Both the position numbers and the translations under genes were made by a program. The notes under the pieces are model-generated. The model was not told where the DNA came from and searched no databases. It worked only from the letters and a program-made list of their open reading frames with translations. Below are positions 34,059 to 43,195 of a DNA stretch of 64,000 nucleotides, one piece after another. The stretch's first letter is position 1; each line of letters begins with the position of its first letter. This DNA is from Gammaproteobacteria bacterium. GTDB lineage: Bacteria; Pseudomonadota; Gammaproteobacteria; Burkholderiales; Rhodocyclaceae. The stretch is from the NCBI GenBank assembly GCA_018828385.1, contig JAHJVE010000005.1, forward strand, positions 62,001-126,000, written 5' to 3'.

Positions 34059-36143
34059 ATGGCGACCTCGTCACTGGGACTGCAGGGTTATATCGCACGG
34101 ATGAATGCTCCTCAGCTTGCTGCGCCAGTACTTATTTTGGCGATTTTGGCAATGATGGTGTTGCCGCTTCCGGCTTTTGTTCTGGATCTGCTCTTTACGT
34201 TCAATATTGCCATATCAGTGCTGGTCCTGCTTGTTGCGGTCAACACGCAAAAGACCTTGGAATTCTCGGTTTTCCCGACGGTTTTGCTGGTTACAACCTT
34301 GCTTCGGCTCTCACTGAATGTCGCTTCGACGCGAGTGGTTATGCTAGAGGGGCATACGGGGCCGGATGCTGCCGGAAAAGTGATCGAGGCATTCGGGCAT
34401 TTCATGGTTGGCGGGAATTTTGCTGTCGGAATCCTTGTTTTTATGATCCTTGTGGTCATCAATTTTGTGGTGATTACCAAGGGCGCGGGCCGGGTAGCAG
34501 AGGTTTCGGCGCGCTTCACGCTTGATGCGATGCCGGGGAAGCAGATGGCGATCGACGCTGACCTCAATGCCGGACTGATTGGCGAAGAGGATGCCCGCCG
34601 GCGTCGTTCCGAAATATCTCGCGAGGCCGAATTTTTCGGTTCGATGGATGGTGCGTCAAAGTTTGTACGTGGCGACGCCGTGGCGGGAATCATCATCATG
34701 CTACTAAATGTTGTGGGGGGGCTGATTGTCGGTGTCCTTCAGCACAATATGGAGTTAGCTCAGGCAGCAAAAAATTATACCTTGCTGACCATTGGCGATG
34801 GCCTAGTAGCACAAATTCCTGGGTTGATCATTTCTATTGCCGCGGGCATGGTTGTCACGAGGGTGTCGGATGATCGCGATATCGGCCAGCAGGTTGTCGG
34901 GCAGATGTTCAGAAGTGCCAAGGTAATTGGAATTACCGGTGCGATCGTCGGCTTCCTCGGAATGATTCCTGGTATGCCAAATCTGGTTTTCCTGATGTTG
35001 GCCTCAGGCATGGGCTGGATGGCCTGGCGGATGATGGAGAAGGAAAGGCGCATTGTCGAAGCGCCAGTAAAAGTCGCGCCAGCGCCAGTTCAGGAGGCCC
35101 TGGAGGCAACTTGGGGAGATGTGGCTCCACTCGATGTGCTTGGTTTAGAGGTCGGTTATCGCTTGATACCATTGGTCGACAAGTCGCAGGACGGGGAGTT
35201 GCTCCGTCGTATTCGTGGCATCCGAAAAAAGTTTGCGCAGGAAGTCGGTTTTCTTGTTTCCCCTGTTCATATTCGCGACAACTTGGAATTGAAGCCTAAT
35301 GCTTACCGAATTCTGCTCAAGGGCGTAGAGGTTGGGCAAGGCGAGGCTTACGCAGGGCAACTGATGGCCATCAATCCGGGGCGCGTTGCGGGGACATTAA
35401 ACGGTACGGTGACCAAAGATCCAGCGTTTGGGCTGCCCGCTGTCTGGATCGATCAGAGTCAGCGAGAGCAGGCGCAGGCCTATGGCTATACCGTGGTAGA
35501 TGCCTCGACCGTGGTCGCCACGCACCTCAATCACTTGATCCTGACGCACGCAGGGGAGCTACTGGGGCGCCAGGAGGTACAGCAACTCCTGGATCATCTT
35601 GCCAAGGAAATGCCAAAGCTGGTCGAGGATTTGGTGCCCAAGATTTTGCCGCTAGGTACGCTGCAAAAAGTCCTTCAAGCGATGCTAGAAGAGGGGGTCC
35701 ATATACGGGATATGCGGACCATCATAGAGACTGTTGCCGACCACGCCACGCGTACTCAGAATGCCGATGATCTGTCGAGCCAGGTGCGTATAGCCTTGGG
35801 GCGGGCAATTGCTCAGCAATTGTTCCCCGGTAGTAGCGAAATGCAGGTCATGTCGCTTGATCCAACTTTGGAGCGCCTTCTTTCACAAGCCGTGGCTGGT
35901 GGGTCCGAAAACACTAGTTTTGAACCTGGGCTTGCCGATACGTTGTTACGCGAAACAGGGCTGGCCGCCAGTCGTCAGGAAGGCTTAGGCTTGCCGGCTG
36001 TGTTGCTGGTTCCAGGAAGTTTGCGCCTATTACTGTCCAGATTCCTGCGGCGTACCGTTCCTCAGTTAAAGGTGCTGTCCCACAACGAAGTACCTGAAAC
36101 CCGAATTATTAAGGTGACCTCGATCATCGGAGGTAGAACATGA
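34059..36143 (+). CDS. flhA: FlhA, flagellar export gate protein
   Basis: A 694-residue protein with about eight membrane helices in the first half, the conserved FHIPEP-type loop (TLDAMPGKQMAIDADLNAG) and a large cytoplasmic docking domain for export chaperones. It starts directly after the flhB stop. The frame is intact through the C-terminus, and the last four bases overlap flhF. Confidence 0.97.
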   Translation: MATSSLGLQGYIARMNAPQLAAPVLILAILAMMVLPLPAFVLDLLFTFNIAISVLVLLVAVNTQKTLEFSVFPTVLLVTTLLRLSLNVASTRVVMLEGHTGPDAAGKVIEAFGHFMVGGNFAVGILVFMILVVINFVVITKGAGRVAEVSARFTLDAMPGKQMAIDADLNAGLIGEEDARRRRSEISREAEFFGSMDGASKFVRGDAVAGIIIMLLNVVGGLIVGVLQHNMELAQAAKNYTLLTIGDGLVAQIPGLIISIAAGMVVTRVSDDRDIGQQVVGQMFRSAKVIGITGAIVGFLGMIPGMPNLVFLMLASGMGWMAWRMMEKERRIVEAPVKVAPAPVQEALEATWGDVAPLDVLGLEVGYRLIPLVDKSQDGELLRRIRGIRKKFAQEVGFLVSPVHIRDNLELKPNAYRILLKGVEVGQGEAYAGQLMAINPGRVAGTLNGTVTKDPAFGLPAVWIDQSQREQAQAYGYTVVDASTVVATHLNHLILTHAGELLGRQEVQQLLDHLAKEMPKLVEDLVPKILPLGTLQKVLQAMLEEGVHIRDMRTIIETVADHATRTQNADDLSSQVRIALGRAIAQQLFPGSSEMQVMSLDPTLERLLSQAVAGGSENTSFEPGLADTLLRETGLAASRQEGLGLPAVLLVPGSLRLLLSRFLRRTVPQLKVLSHNEVPETRIIKVTSIIGGRT

Positions 36144-37588
36144 ACGTCAGAAAATTCATTGCGGCAAATGCAAGAGACGCCTTGCGCAAGGTCAAGGAAA
36201 CCCTGGGGAATGACGCGATCATTCTTTCGAATCGCGGGGTGCCGGGCGGCGTAGAGATTATGGCCGTAGCAGCGCGCGACATGGCAATGATCGTTCCCAC
36301 GCCTGTTGGTGAAGGCGCCAAATCGGAAAGGCATTCGCCAGACAGTCTTCAGGAAGATGACTATCGCGTAGTGCTGAGTTCGGCGCGAGCTAGGATTTCT
36401 CAGCCACCTCAGCCTACCGTTGTTTCTTCTTCATCGTCCGCTCCTCGTCCGTCTCCTGCCAACAAGTCATCAACGACGCCAGTCAATGCGGGAATTCCGA
36501 GAACCGGGGCATTGCGACATTTGGAAACCAGCCATCCAGGTTCTCCAGGGGCATGTGATACGCGAATGGCACCAAGTGGCGCAACTAGTTCACCTTCAGC
36601 TACAGCAAAGAGCGAGGCTCGCCGACCGGATGCGGAAGTAGTGCCCATGGAGGTGATGGACGAAATTCGATCATTACGCAAGATTGTTGAGCAGCATCTG
36701 GCTGGTTTCGCGTGGGGTGAATCCGCTCGAACCGAGCCCGTGAAAACGGATATCCTACGCCAGATGCTGGATGCTGGCTTCTCACCCCAATTTTCCCGTG
36801 AACTGCTTTTTGACTTGCCGCGAGAAATGACCGGACCGGAGGCAATGGCTTGGGTGAAGGGGGCTGCGGACCGGTCGTTGCTTACAATTGGAAACGAAAA
36901 CGATATCGTGGACCGAGGTGGTGTCTACGCTCTGGTTGGTCCGACAGGTGTAGGAAAAACGACAACGACTGCAAAGCTTGCCGCGCGTTGTGTTTTGCGC
37001 CATGGCCCTAGCAAAGTGGCTCTTGTTACTACCGATGGATATCGGATTGGCGCTCATGAGCAACTACGCATCTATGGCCGAATCCTTGGGGTTTCGGTTC
37101 ATTTGGTCAAAGATGCCAACGAACTTCGGCAGACGCTGGCAGAGCTGAAGCACAAGCACATGGTCTTGATCGATACGATGGGAATGAGCCAGCGAGATAA
37201 GCTGGTTCCTGAGTTGACGGATATGCTTGCCGGTTGCGATGTTCAGCGCTTGTTGTTGCTCAACTCGACATCACGCGGGGATACACTGGATGATGTCGTT
37301 CGTGCATATGCTGGAGATTCGTTGGCGGGATGCATTTTGACCAAGATTGACGAGGCTGCCAGTCTGGCGACGGTCCTGGATGTGATCATGCGCCATGGAC
37401 TCAAGCTCCAGTATGTATCGAACGGGCAGCGAGTCCCTGAAGACTTGCATCTGCCAAATCGCAGTTATTTGCTTCATCGCGCATTCAAGGATGTGCCAGA
37501 AGCCTCACCTCACAAGTACGATGGTCTCGAGCCTGGATTGATGATGGCGAGTGCCGGCCTAGTAGCTGCCGGAGGTCGTCGTGGCTGA
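36140..37588 (+). CDS. flhF: FlhF, SRP-type GTPase for flagellar placement
   Basis: A 482-residue protein with an N-terminal basic domain (VRKFIAANARDALRKVKETLG), a Ser/Pro-rich variable middle (about 95-175) and a C-terminal NG domain with GPTGVGKTTTTAKLA. FlhF marks the polar site of flagellar assembly. It overlaps flhA by ATGA and flhG by eight bases. Together with flhG it argues for polar flagella. Confidence 0.95.
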   Translation: MNVRKFIAANARDALRKVKETLGNDAIILSNRGVPGGVEIMAVAARDMAMIVPTPVGEGAKSERHSPDSLQEDDYRVVLSSARARISQPPQPTVVSSSSSAPRPSPANKSSTTPVNAGIPRTGALRHLETSHPGSPGACDTRMAPSGATSSPSATAKSEARRPDAEVVPMEVMDEIRSLRKIVEQHLAGFAWGESARTEPVKTDILRQMLDAGFSPQFSRELLFDLPREMTGPEAMAWVKGAADRSLLTIGNENDIVDRGGVYALVGPTGVGKTTTTAKLAARCVLRHGPSKVALVTTDGYRIGAHEQLRIYGRILGVSVHLVKDANELRQTLAELKHKHMVLIDTMGMSQRDKLVPELTDMLAGCDVQRLLLLNSTSRGDTLDDVVRAYAGDSLAGCILTKIDEAASLATVLDVIMRHGLKLQYVSNGQRVPEDLHLPNRSYLLHRAFKDVPEASPHKYDGLEPGLMMASAGLVAAGGRRG

Positions 37589-38471
37589 CTTTTGTGTTGA
37601 TCAGGCAGCAGGATTGCGTCGCATGTTGGGGGGCTGCCCACAATTGCAGGTAATCACTTTTGTGGCCGGATGTGACGGCGTCGGACGTAGTGTCGCCGTG
37701 GCAAATATAGGCGTGGCGCTTGCGCGGCTTGGTAAAGAGGTCCTGATCATCGATGAACATGTTGCTGGTGATGATATCGCCTCTATGTATGGCATGAACT
37801 CGAGGCACGATCTCCTGAATGTGGTTCAACGCGAAATGCCGCTCTCGCAAGTCTTGCTTCAACCTATGCTTGGTTTGCGAGTTCTCCCTGCAGCGCGAGC
37901 GGCAAGAAAATTGGGGCGCCTATCTTTGCCGCAGCAGCAGACTTTGCTCAATGCAATGTCCGGCTTGGAGAGACCAATTGACGTTATTCTTGTCGATGCG
38001 AGTGTGGCTCATCCAAATGGCTTTTCACCGTTTGGGTTGGTGTCCCAAGAGGCTGTAGTCGTTCTCTCCGGGAGTAGTGCCTCGATAACCGAGGCGTACT
38101 CGTTGATCAAAAAAGTAAGCCATGCATTTTCACGAAAGCATTTCCGTATTCTGGTAAACAAGGTTCGCAGTCAGTCAGATGCGCGTTCAATTTTTGAGAA
38201 TATTGCCCAAGTTGCCGCGCAACGCGGTGTTGCTCGACTTGATTATGCTGGAGCTATACCACTTGATGAAGCCTTGCGTCAGGCGGCTCAACTTTGCCGG
38301 CCTGTCCTAGTTCAGGCGCCAGACTCTTTGGCGGCGGCAGCATTCCGGGATATCGCTTCGGATATGCTTTACTGGCAGCGTAGTGAAAGCGAGGCTGGTG
38401 GCGTCGGTCAATTTATGCAGCAACTGCTACACTTGAGTCAACGCATAACCCCAAATGTATTGCGAGCTTGA
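37581..38471 (+). CDS. flhG: FlhG (FleN), MinD-like regulator of flagellar number, divergent P-loop
   Basis: A 296-residue MinD/ParA-family protein. The N-terminus has the DQAAGLR motif (7-13) that stimulates the FlhF GTPase. The nucleotide loop is unusual: where the family has KGGVGKT, this has CDGVGRS (31-37), so the signature lysine is Cys and the Walker lysine is Arg. The next acidic motif is IIDEHVAGDD in place of the usual DADLG. The start is GTG inside flhF. Position and N-terminus make the identity firm, but ATP hydrolysis is in doubt. Confidence 0.9.
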   Translation: MADFCVDQAAGLRRMLGGCPQLQVITFVAGCDGVGRSVAVANIGVALARLGKEVLIIDEHVAGDDIASMYGMNSRHDLLNVVQREMPLSQVLLQPMLGLRVLPAARAARKLGRLSLPQQQTLLNAMSGLERPIDVILVDASVAHPNGFSPFGLVSQEAVVVLSGSSASITEAYSLIKKVSHAFSRKHFRILVNKVRSQSDARSIFENIAQVAAQRGVARLDYAGAIPLDEALRQAAQLCRPVLVQAPDSLAAAAFRDIASDMLYWQRSESEAGGVGQFMQQLLHLSQRITPNVLRA

Positions 38472-39223
38472 TGTATACCGCTGCCGGGCAGCCAGATAGG
38501 GAACAGTTGGTTCAGCGCTTCATGCCGTTGGTGAAGCGTATTGCCTATCATCTTATGGCACGACTGCCGCCCAGCGTGCAGTTTGATGATCTCGTCCAAA
38601 ACGGGATGCTTGGGTTACTTGACGCAATTGATCGCTACCAAGAAGGATTTGGCGCACAGTTTGAAACCTATGCGACACAGCGGGTCAGAGGCGCAATGCT
38701 CGATGGCCTCAGGGAAAACGATTGGCTGCCACGTAATTTGCGTCGAGAGTTGCGGCGTATCGAAACAACAATCAACCTGCTTGAGCACGAACATGGGCGT
38801 GCGCCGTCCGAAAAAGAGCTGGCCGAAGCGTTAGGTATGTCTTTGGCTGATTACCAAAAGACCTTGCAGGACGCGCGTGGTCATCAGATCGTTTATTACG
38901 AGGATTTTTCAGGTGCGGATGACGAGGATTTTCTCGAGCGGCACTTAACCGATAACGATTCCGATCCTGTGAGCATTCTGGAAAATCAGGGTGTCAAGGA
39001 GCAATTGGTGCTGGCTATCAGCATGCTGCCAGAACGTGAAAAATTGATGATGGCTTTGTATTACGAGCAAGATTTGAATTTGCGCGAAATCGGCGAAGTT
39101 ATGGGAGTGACTGAATCCCGCGTTTGTCAGTTGCACACTCAGGCTATTGCTCGACTACGTAGCCGGATAGTCGGCGAGCGGCCAGCGGCCAAGAAACATC
39201 GCAAGGAGATAACCGGTGGATAA
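38471..39223 (+). CDS. fliA: FliA, sigma-28 factor for late flagellar genes
   Basis: A 250-residue sigma factor. Region 2 has LVKRIAYHLMARLPPSVQFDDLVQNGMLGLLDAIDRY, and region 4 ends in the helix-turn-helix with LREIGEVMGVTESRVCQLHTQAI. It recognises TAAAGTTT-N11-GCCGATAA promoters, two of which are seen in this window. Its ATG overlaps the flhG stop (TGATG). It is inhibited by FlgM, encoded close by on the other strand. Confidence 0.97.
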   Translation: MYTAAGQPDREQLVQRFMPLVKRIAYHLMARLPPSVQFDDLVQNGMLGLLDAIDRYQEGFGAQFETYATQRVRGAMLDGLRENDWLPRNLRRELRRIETTINLLEHEHGRAPSEKELAEALGMSLADYQKTLQDARGHQIVYYEDFSGADDEDFLERHLTDNDSDPVSILENQGVKEQLVLAISMLPEREKLMMALYYEQDLNLREIGEVMGVTESRVCQLHTQAIARLRSRIVGERPAAKKHRKEITGG

Positions 39224-39956
39224 GATCAGCCTCGCCGGCCTCGCGATAAGCATTGTGGCAATCATTGGTGGCCAGTATCTTGAAGGTGGAAGTATTGGCT
39301 CTCTGGTTCAGCCTACAGCCCTCTTGATCGTCCTCGGAGGCACTTTGGGGGCGGTGTTGTTGCAGAGTCCAATTCACATCTTCAAGCGGGGAATGAAGAT
39401 GGCGAAGTGGGTTTGGATTCCCCCTGTTATAGAGCAGAAGCGTCAAATTGAACAGATTCTCAATTGGAGTCAGATGTCCCGCCGCGAGGGGCTGCTTGCG
39501 CTTGAAAACTATATTCCGGGAATTAAGGATGAGTTTGCTCGAAAGGGGCTGCAACTCCTGGTAGATGGCGCTGACCCTGAGCGAATCCGGGAATTGCTCG
39601 AAGTCGAAATTGGAACATTTGAAGATGAGTGGCGCCAGTCAGCAAAAATTTGGGATGCGGCGGGTGGCTATTCTCCGACGATAGGCATTCTCGGCGCGGT
39701 GATGGGACTCATTCATGTCATGGAAAACCTATCTGATCCGACGAAGCTTGGTGGCGGGATCGCTGTTGCCTTTGTTGCGACAATCTACGGTGTCGGCCTC
39801 GCCAACCTGGTATACCTTCCCATCGCTGCCAAGCTGAAGTATTACGTGATGCGCATGGTGTCAGCGCGGGAGATGCTTGTCGACGGTTTGGTCGGCATAG
39901 CGGTTGGCGACAACCCCCGAATCATCGAGGGGCGCCTCAAGGGCTATCTTCACTGA
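39216..39956 (+). CDS. motC: Stator protein MotA/PomA type (second pair, MotC)
   Basis: A 246-residue stator subunit of the shorter PomA/MotC type, with four helices and the motifs GGTLGAVLLQSP and AAGGYSPTIGILGAVMGLIHVMENL. It starts with GTG inside the end of fliA and overlaps its partner by one base. Being cotranscribed with fliA, it is controlled apart from the motAB pair at 13116. Confidence 0.92.
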   Translation: MDKISLAGLAISIVAIIGGQYLEGGSIGSLVQPTALLIVLGGTLGAVLLQSPIHIFKRGMKMAKWVWIPPVIEQKRQIEQILNWSQMSRREGLLALENYIPGIKDEFARKGLQLLVDGADPERIRELLEVEIGTFEDEWRQSAKIWDAAGGYSPTIGILGAVMGLIHVMENLSDPTKLGGGIAVAFVATIYGVGLANLVYLPIAAKLKYYVMRMVSAREMLVDGLVGIAVGDNPRIIEGRLKGYLH

Positions 39957-40759
39957 TGGCACGCAAGCGCCGTGAGGAGGAGCACGAAAACCACGAACGC
40001 TGGCTGGTTTCCTACGCCGATTTCATAACGCTGTTGTTCGCATTTTTTGTGGTCATGTACGCTGTCTCATCAGTGAATGAGGGCAAGTACAAGGTTCTAT
40101 CGAATTCTCTGACCAATGCATTTAATAATAAAACCGGCGAACCGGGCGGGCAGCCGATCGCTGTGATTCAGGGGGCGCTTCCCATGCCGCCCCGTCCCGT
40201 TATCAAAGTCGACAAGGCGCCCGAAACCGCTAAAGCCGAGTCTAGAAAGACTGAGCAACGGCAAAAAATGAAAAATGTGGCTGGTGATATCATGGCCGCG
40301 CTCCAACCGTTGGTTGCAGCGGGAAAGGTCAGGCTGCTTGAGACCAGTCGTGGTGTGACCATCGAAATCAACGATAGTGTGCTTTTTCCTGCCGGCCAAG
40401 CAAGGCTTCAGCCTGCTTCAATAAGTGCCATGGGAGTTATCGCGCAGGTTCTTGCGAATACCGACTATCCGATAACCATTGAGGGACACACTGATAATGT
40501 CCCGATTTCTACGTCCCAATTCCCGTCAAATTGGGAATTGTCAGCCATGCGGGCTACGACTGTTCTCCGGCTGTTTAATGATGGAGGAGTGGGGGCCGAA
40601 CGATTGACTGCAATTGGCTATGGAGAAACCCGCCCTGTGGAAACCAATACTACGCCAGAGGGGCGAGCCAGAAATCGCCGTGTAAGTATCCTGATTGATT
40701 CAAATCGCCCAGAAGAGCCAACCGAGATTAATGAGGCGCCCAAGGCCCCCGTTCGGTGA
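39956..40759 (+). CDS. motD: Stator protein MotB type (second pair, MotD)
   Basis: A 267-residue MotB-family protein. The ion-binding aspartate is in SYADFITLLFAFFVVMYAVSS, and the OmpA-like domain has GHTDNVPIS and NRRVSILID. It shares one base with motC (TGATG). The linker before the OmpA domain is Lys-rich. It ends 18 bp from the convergent flgN stop. Confidence 0.92.
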   Translation: MARKRREEEHENHERWLVSYADFITLLFAFFVVMYAVSSVNEGKYKVLSNSLTNAFNNKTGEPGGQPIAVIQGALPMPPRPVIKVDKAPETAKAESRKTEQRQKMKNVAGDIMAALQPLVAAGKVRLLETSRGVTIEINDSVLFPAGQARLQPASISAMGVIAQVLANTDYPITIEGHTDNVPISTSQFPSNWELSAMRATTVLRLFNDGGVGAERLTAIGYGETRPVETNTTPEGRARNRRVSILIDSNRPEEPTEINEAPKAPVR

Positions 40760-40777
40760 TCTGTCTGAGCGTTGTGG

Positions 40778-41236
40778 TCAGGCCGAATCAATGATTCGGC
40801 TGCCTGTGTTCAGAGCGGATTGTCCGCTGCTGCTGTATAGCGACTGATCTTCTTGGCCGTGGGTCAGAACGAAAAGTGCTTCACTGGTTTTTTGGTGCAG
40901 CGCATTGATCAGGCTCCCATTCAAATCGTTCAAGTTACGGGCATCCCGCGCTGCTGCCAGCAAGCCATCCCAAAGCACGGCTGCCTCGGTTTCCTTTGGG
41001 TGCGCTGACAGCCATGCCTGCATGTCGATCGGTGCTTCACCTGGTGACGAAAGAATGCGGGAGCGTTCTGCGCCCGTTTGATTCAGGCTGTCGACCAGCG
41101 AGAGCTTTTCCTTGCTTAATTCAGTCAATCCGTCGGTGTTGCCTGAACGCAAAACCTCCTGCTCACGCAATAGCGTACTTTTGAAGCGTGCCACCAGTTC
41201 AGTCTCACGCTTTAACAGTGCTGCAACCGTGTTCAT
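40778..41236 (-). CDS. flgN: FlgN, export chaperone for hook-filament junction proteins
   Basis: A 152-residue helical protein with no membrane segment, consistent with FlgN, which binds FlgK and FlgL before export. It starts at the ATG overlapping the flgM stop (TGATG). Conservation in this family is low, so position after flgM is part of the evidence. A dyad GCCGAATC/GATTCGGC (40782-40800) lies in its last codons. Confidence 0.85.
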   Translation of the reverse strand: MNTVAALLKRETELVARFKSTLLREQEVLRSGNTDGLTELSKEKLSLVDSLNQTGAERSRILSSPGEAPIDMQAWLSAHPKETEAAVLWDGLLAAARDARNLNDLNGSLINALHQKTSEALFVLTHGQEDQSLYSSSGQSALNTGSRIIDSA

Positions 41237-41514
41237 CAAGCCTTGCGCTGCGAATCTAGCAGGTCGCGCGCAGACTGAATCAGTCCGTCGGCAATTGCCT
41301 CCGGATTGACCTTGAAGCGGCCTTGCGAGATGGCGTCCTTGATTTCCTGAATGCGTGCTGCGTTAACCGGTGGCTTGTCGGCGCCCTGAATAGTGCCGGC
41401 AAGTTGGCTAAGACTCACTGATTCGGCGTTTGGCGACGCTTCCTGGGGCGAGCGGGCTGCTGGCCGATTGGTAATGGGCGCAGTAACTGGTTTGTATGTG
41501 TTGTCGATTTTCAT
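41236..41514 (-). CDS. flgM: FlgM, anti-sigma-28 factor
   Basis: A 92-residue protein: a polar, disordered N-terminal half and a C-terminal sigma-binding region (about 50-92) with VNAARIQEIKDAISQGRFKVNPEAIADGLIQSARDLL, shown here because it is the family signature segment by segment: RIQEIKDAI, GRFKVNPE, IADGLI. It holds FliA inactive until exported through the finished hook. It is preceded by a near-perfect sigma-28 promoter, giving feedback control. Confidence 0.94.
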   Translation of the reverse strand: MKIDNTYKPVTAPITNRPAARSPQEASPNAESVSLSQLAGTIQGADKPPVNAARIQEIKDAISQGRFKVNPEAIADGLIQSARDLLDSQRKA

Positions 41515-41549
41515 GATGTGGCTCGCAATACTTTTTGATCTCAGACGGT

Positions 41550-41576
41550 ATATCGGCCGCCAATGACAAAACTTTA
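41550..41576 (-). promoter_or_regulatory. Sigma-28 (FliA) promoter of flgM-flgN
   Basis: On the minus strand, TAAAGTTT, 11 bases, then GCCGATAT. This matches the sigma-28 consensus at all eight -35 positions and seven of eight -10 positions. It is in the flgA-flgM gap, about 36 bp before the flgM ATG. Confidence 0.9.
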
Positions 41577-41579
41577 GCT

Positions 41580-42257
41580 TTAAAAATCTATTTCCACACT
41601 GCCATCAGCACGTGCTGTGCCAGTTATGGTTTGACCAGAATTCATCCGTACCTGCGTTTGCTGGCCGATGGTTGCATTATTGATGGCTTTACCTTCGGCG
41701 CGGACCGAGAATCCGTTTCCGCTGGATATTACCCTGACTGTCTGGCCCTGATGAATGACGACCGGCGCGGCGAGTTGATTGGTTCTTATGGTTTGTCCGG
41801 CGCCCAGGGAGTTGCGCAGTGTCTTTCCGATAATGGCTGATGGGTCGCTGACGACGCCTGTTGGGAGATGGGAGACGTCGCCGCTAAGTGTGACCAGATC
41901 TGATGCAACGATTACCTGACCGGCAATAAGTGGTCGGCTGGTCGTGACATAGTTGCCGGCTACGGCAATTTGAGCCGGCACAAGAACGGTCCAGCTATTT
42001 GGCGAAAGGCAGCGAACCCCAACGTGTGTCCGGCCGACGATCTTGCTGCCCTGCGGTGTGAAAGCTTCGAATACCGAGCATGGGGGAAGTTTGCTCGCAT
42101 CAATTTTCCCCATCGAAATGCTTGTCTTGCCGGAAAGGCTTTTCGTCTGCAGACGGATGTGCTGCTCCGCTGTGGCGAGAATGCTTGCCGAGTCTGCCGC
42201 CTGAGCGAGCAGGCAATGGAGAAGCAGGAAAAGAAGGGCGAAGAGACGGGGCTGCAT
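41580..42257 (-). CDS. flgA: FlgA, P-ring assembly chaperone
   Basis: A 225-residue periplasmic protein with a signal peptide (MQPRLFALLFLLLHCLLAQA) and the SAF domain (RPLIAGQVIVASDLVTL; GQTIRTNQL), typical of FlgA, which helps FlgI form the P ring. I prefer the ATG at 42257 because it begins the signal peptide; an in-frame ATG at 42293 would add 12 polar residues. It is divergent from flgB. The sigma-28 promoter for flgM lies just after its stop. Confidence 0.9.
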   Translation of the reverse strand: MQPRLFALLFLLLHCLLAQAADSASILATAEQHIRLQTKSLSGKTSISMGKIDASKLPPCSVFEAFTPQGSKIVGRTHVGVRCLSPNSWTVLVPAQIAVAGNYVTTSRPLIAGQVIVASDLVTLSGDVSHLPTGVVSDPSAIIGKTLRNSLGAGQTIRTNQLAAPVVIHQGQTVRVISSGNGFSVRAEGKAINNATIGQQTQVRMNSGQTITGTARADGSVEIDF

Positions 42258-42327
42258 GTCAGCATTTTGCCCTAATGAGGAGGTTTGGCGCATCTATTTA
42301 TCCGTGGCATGAAGTGTGCTTTTTATG

Positions 42328-42345
42328 CTCCAACAACTGTTGGAG
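42328..42345 (+). promoter_or_regulatory. Perfect dyad covering the flgB ribosome-binding site
   Basis: CTCCAACA and TGTTGGAG form an 8-bp stem with a two-base centre. The GGAG of the right arm is the Shine-Dalgarno of flgB, six bases before its ATG. In RNA the hairpin would hide the ribosome site; in DNA it could be an operator. Confidence 0.55.
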
Positions 42346-42351
42346 TCCGGC

Positions 42352-42762
42352 ATGTCAAACATCGCACAACATTTTTCGGTATTAAGCAAAGCGCTCGATT
42401 TGCGTACCCAGCGCCATCAGGTCTTGGCATCCAATATCGCCAACGCTGATACACCGAACTACAAGGCCAGAGATTTTGATTTCAGGTCAGCCATGCAGAA
42501 TGCCTTGACGGGGCGTGCTGATAATGGGGCGTTGAGCATGGCGTTGACATCGGGTGCCCATCAGTCGGGAAGCGGAATGGGCGGTAGCGGCCCCCTTCAA
42601 TACCGGACTGAAACCCAATCGGCGGTTGATGGCAATACGGTCGATATGGATGTTGAGCGTGCCCAGATTACCGATAACGCGCTTCAGTACCAGATTCTTG
42701 CCCAGTTGATCAGCAACAAGTTCCAGGGGCTGCGCAGTGCGATGGCCTCGACGCAGAGCTAA
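42352..42762 (+). CDS. flgB: FlgB, proximal rod protein
   Basis: A 136-residue rod protein with the family N-terminus (LSKALDLRTQRHQVLASNIANADTPNYKARD, seen in pieces such as SNIANADTPNYKARDFDF). The ATG at 42352 follows GGAG; a longer frame upstream includes the dyad and is unlikely. It heads the flgBCDEFGHIJ series. Confidence 0.95.
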   Translation: MSNIAQHFSVLSKALDLRTQRHQVLASNIANADTPNYKARDFDFRSAMQNALTGRADNGALSMALTSGAHQSGSGMGGSGPLQYRTETQSAVDGNTVDMDVERAQITDNALQYQILAQLISNKFQGLRSAMASTQS

Positions 42763-42773
42763 GGAGAGATTGA

Positions 42774-43184
42774 ATGAGCCTGTTTAACGTCTTTCAGGTG
42801 TCGTCGAGTGCGATGACTGCGCAGTCGATGCGCCTCAACGCTGTGGCCTCCAATCTGGCCAATGCTGACAGTATCGTATCGTCAGACGGACAGCCGTACA
42901 GGGCCAAACAGGTGGTGTTCGAGGCGACGCCGATGGGTGGTGCCGGGGAGATTTCCAAGGGCGTCCGGGTGCGCCAGGTGGTCGATGATGCCTCTCCTCC
43001 GCGCGTTGTGTATGACCCCAAGAATCCGGCGGCCGATGAAAAAGGCTATGTCACCTTCCCCAATGTCAATGTGGTCGAAGAAATGACCAACATGATTTCC
43101 GCCTCGCGCTCATATCAGACGAATGTCGAGGTCATGAATACTGCAAAGACGATGATGCTGCGCACGCTGCAGATCGGTCAATAA
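42774..43184 (+). CDS. flgC: FlgC, proximal rod protein
   Basis: A 136-residue rod protein. The N-terminus has [22 protein letters not shown] and the C-terminus has [25 protein letters not shown], both typical of flagellar axial proteins. It starts 11 bp after flgB with AAGGAGAG ahead. Confidence 0.97.
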   Translation: MSLFNVFQVSSSAMTAQSMRLNAVASNLANADSIVSSDGQPYRAKQVVFEATPMGGAGEISKGVRVRQVVDDASPPRVVYDPKNPAADEKGYVTFPNVNVVEEMTNMISASRSYQTNVEVMNTAKTMMLRTLQIGQ

Positions 43185-43195
43185 GGAGAAGAATC

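Noticed and set aside
40782..40800. Dyad GCCGAATC/GATTCGGC between motD and flgN as a two-way terminator
   Set aside because: No T-run on either side and it lies in the last codons of flgN, so it is not scored as a terminator.
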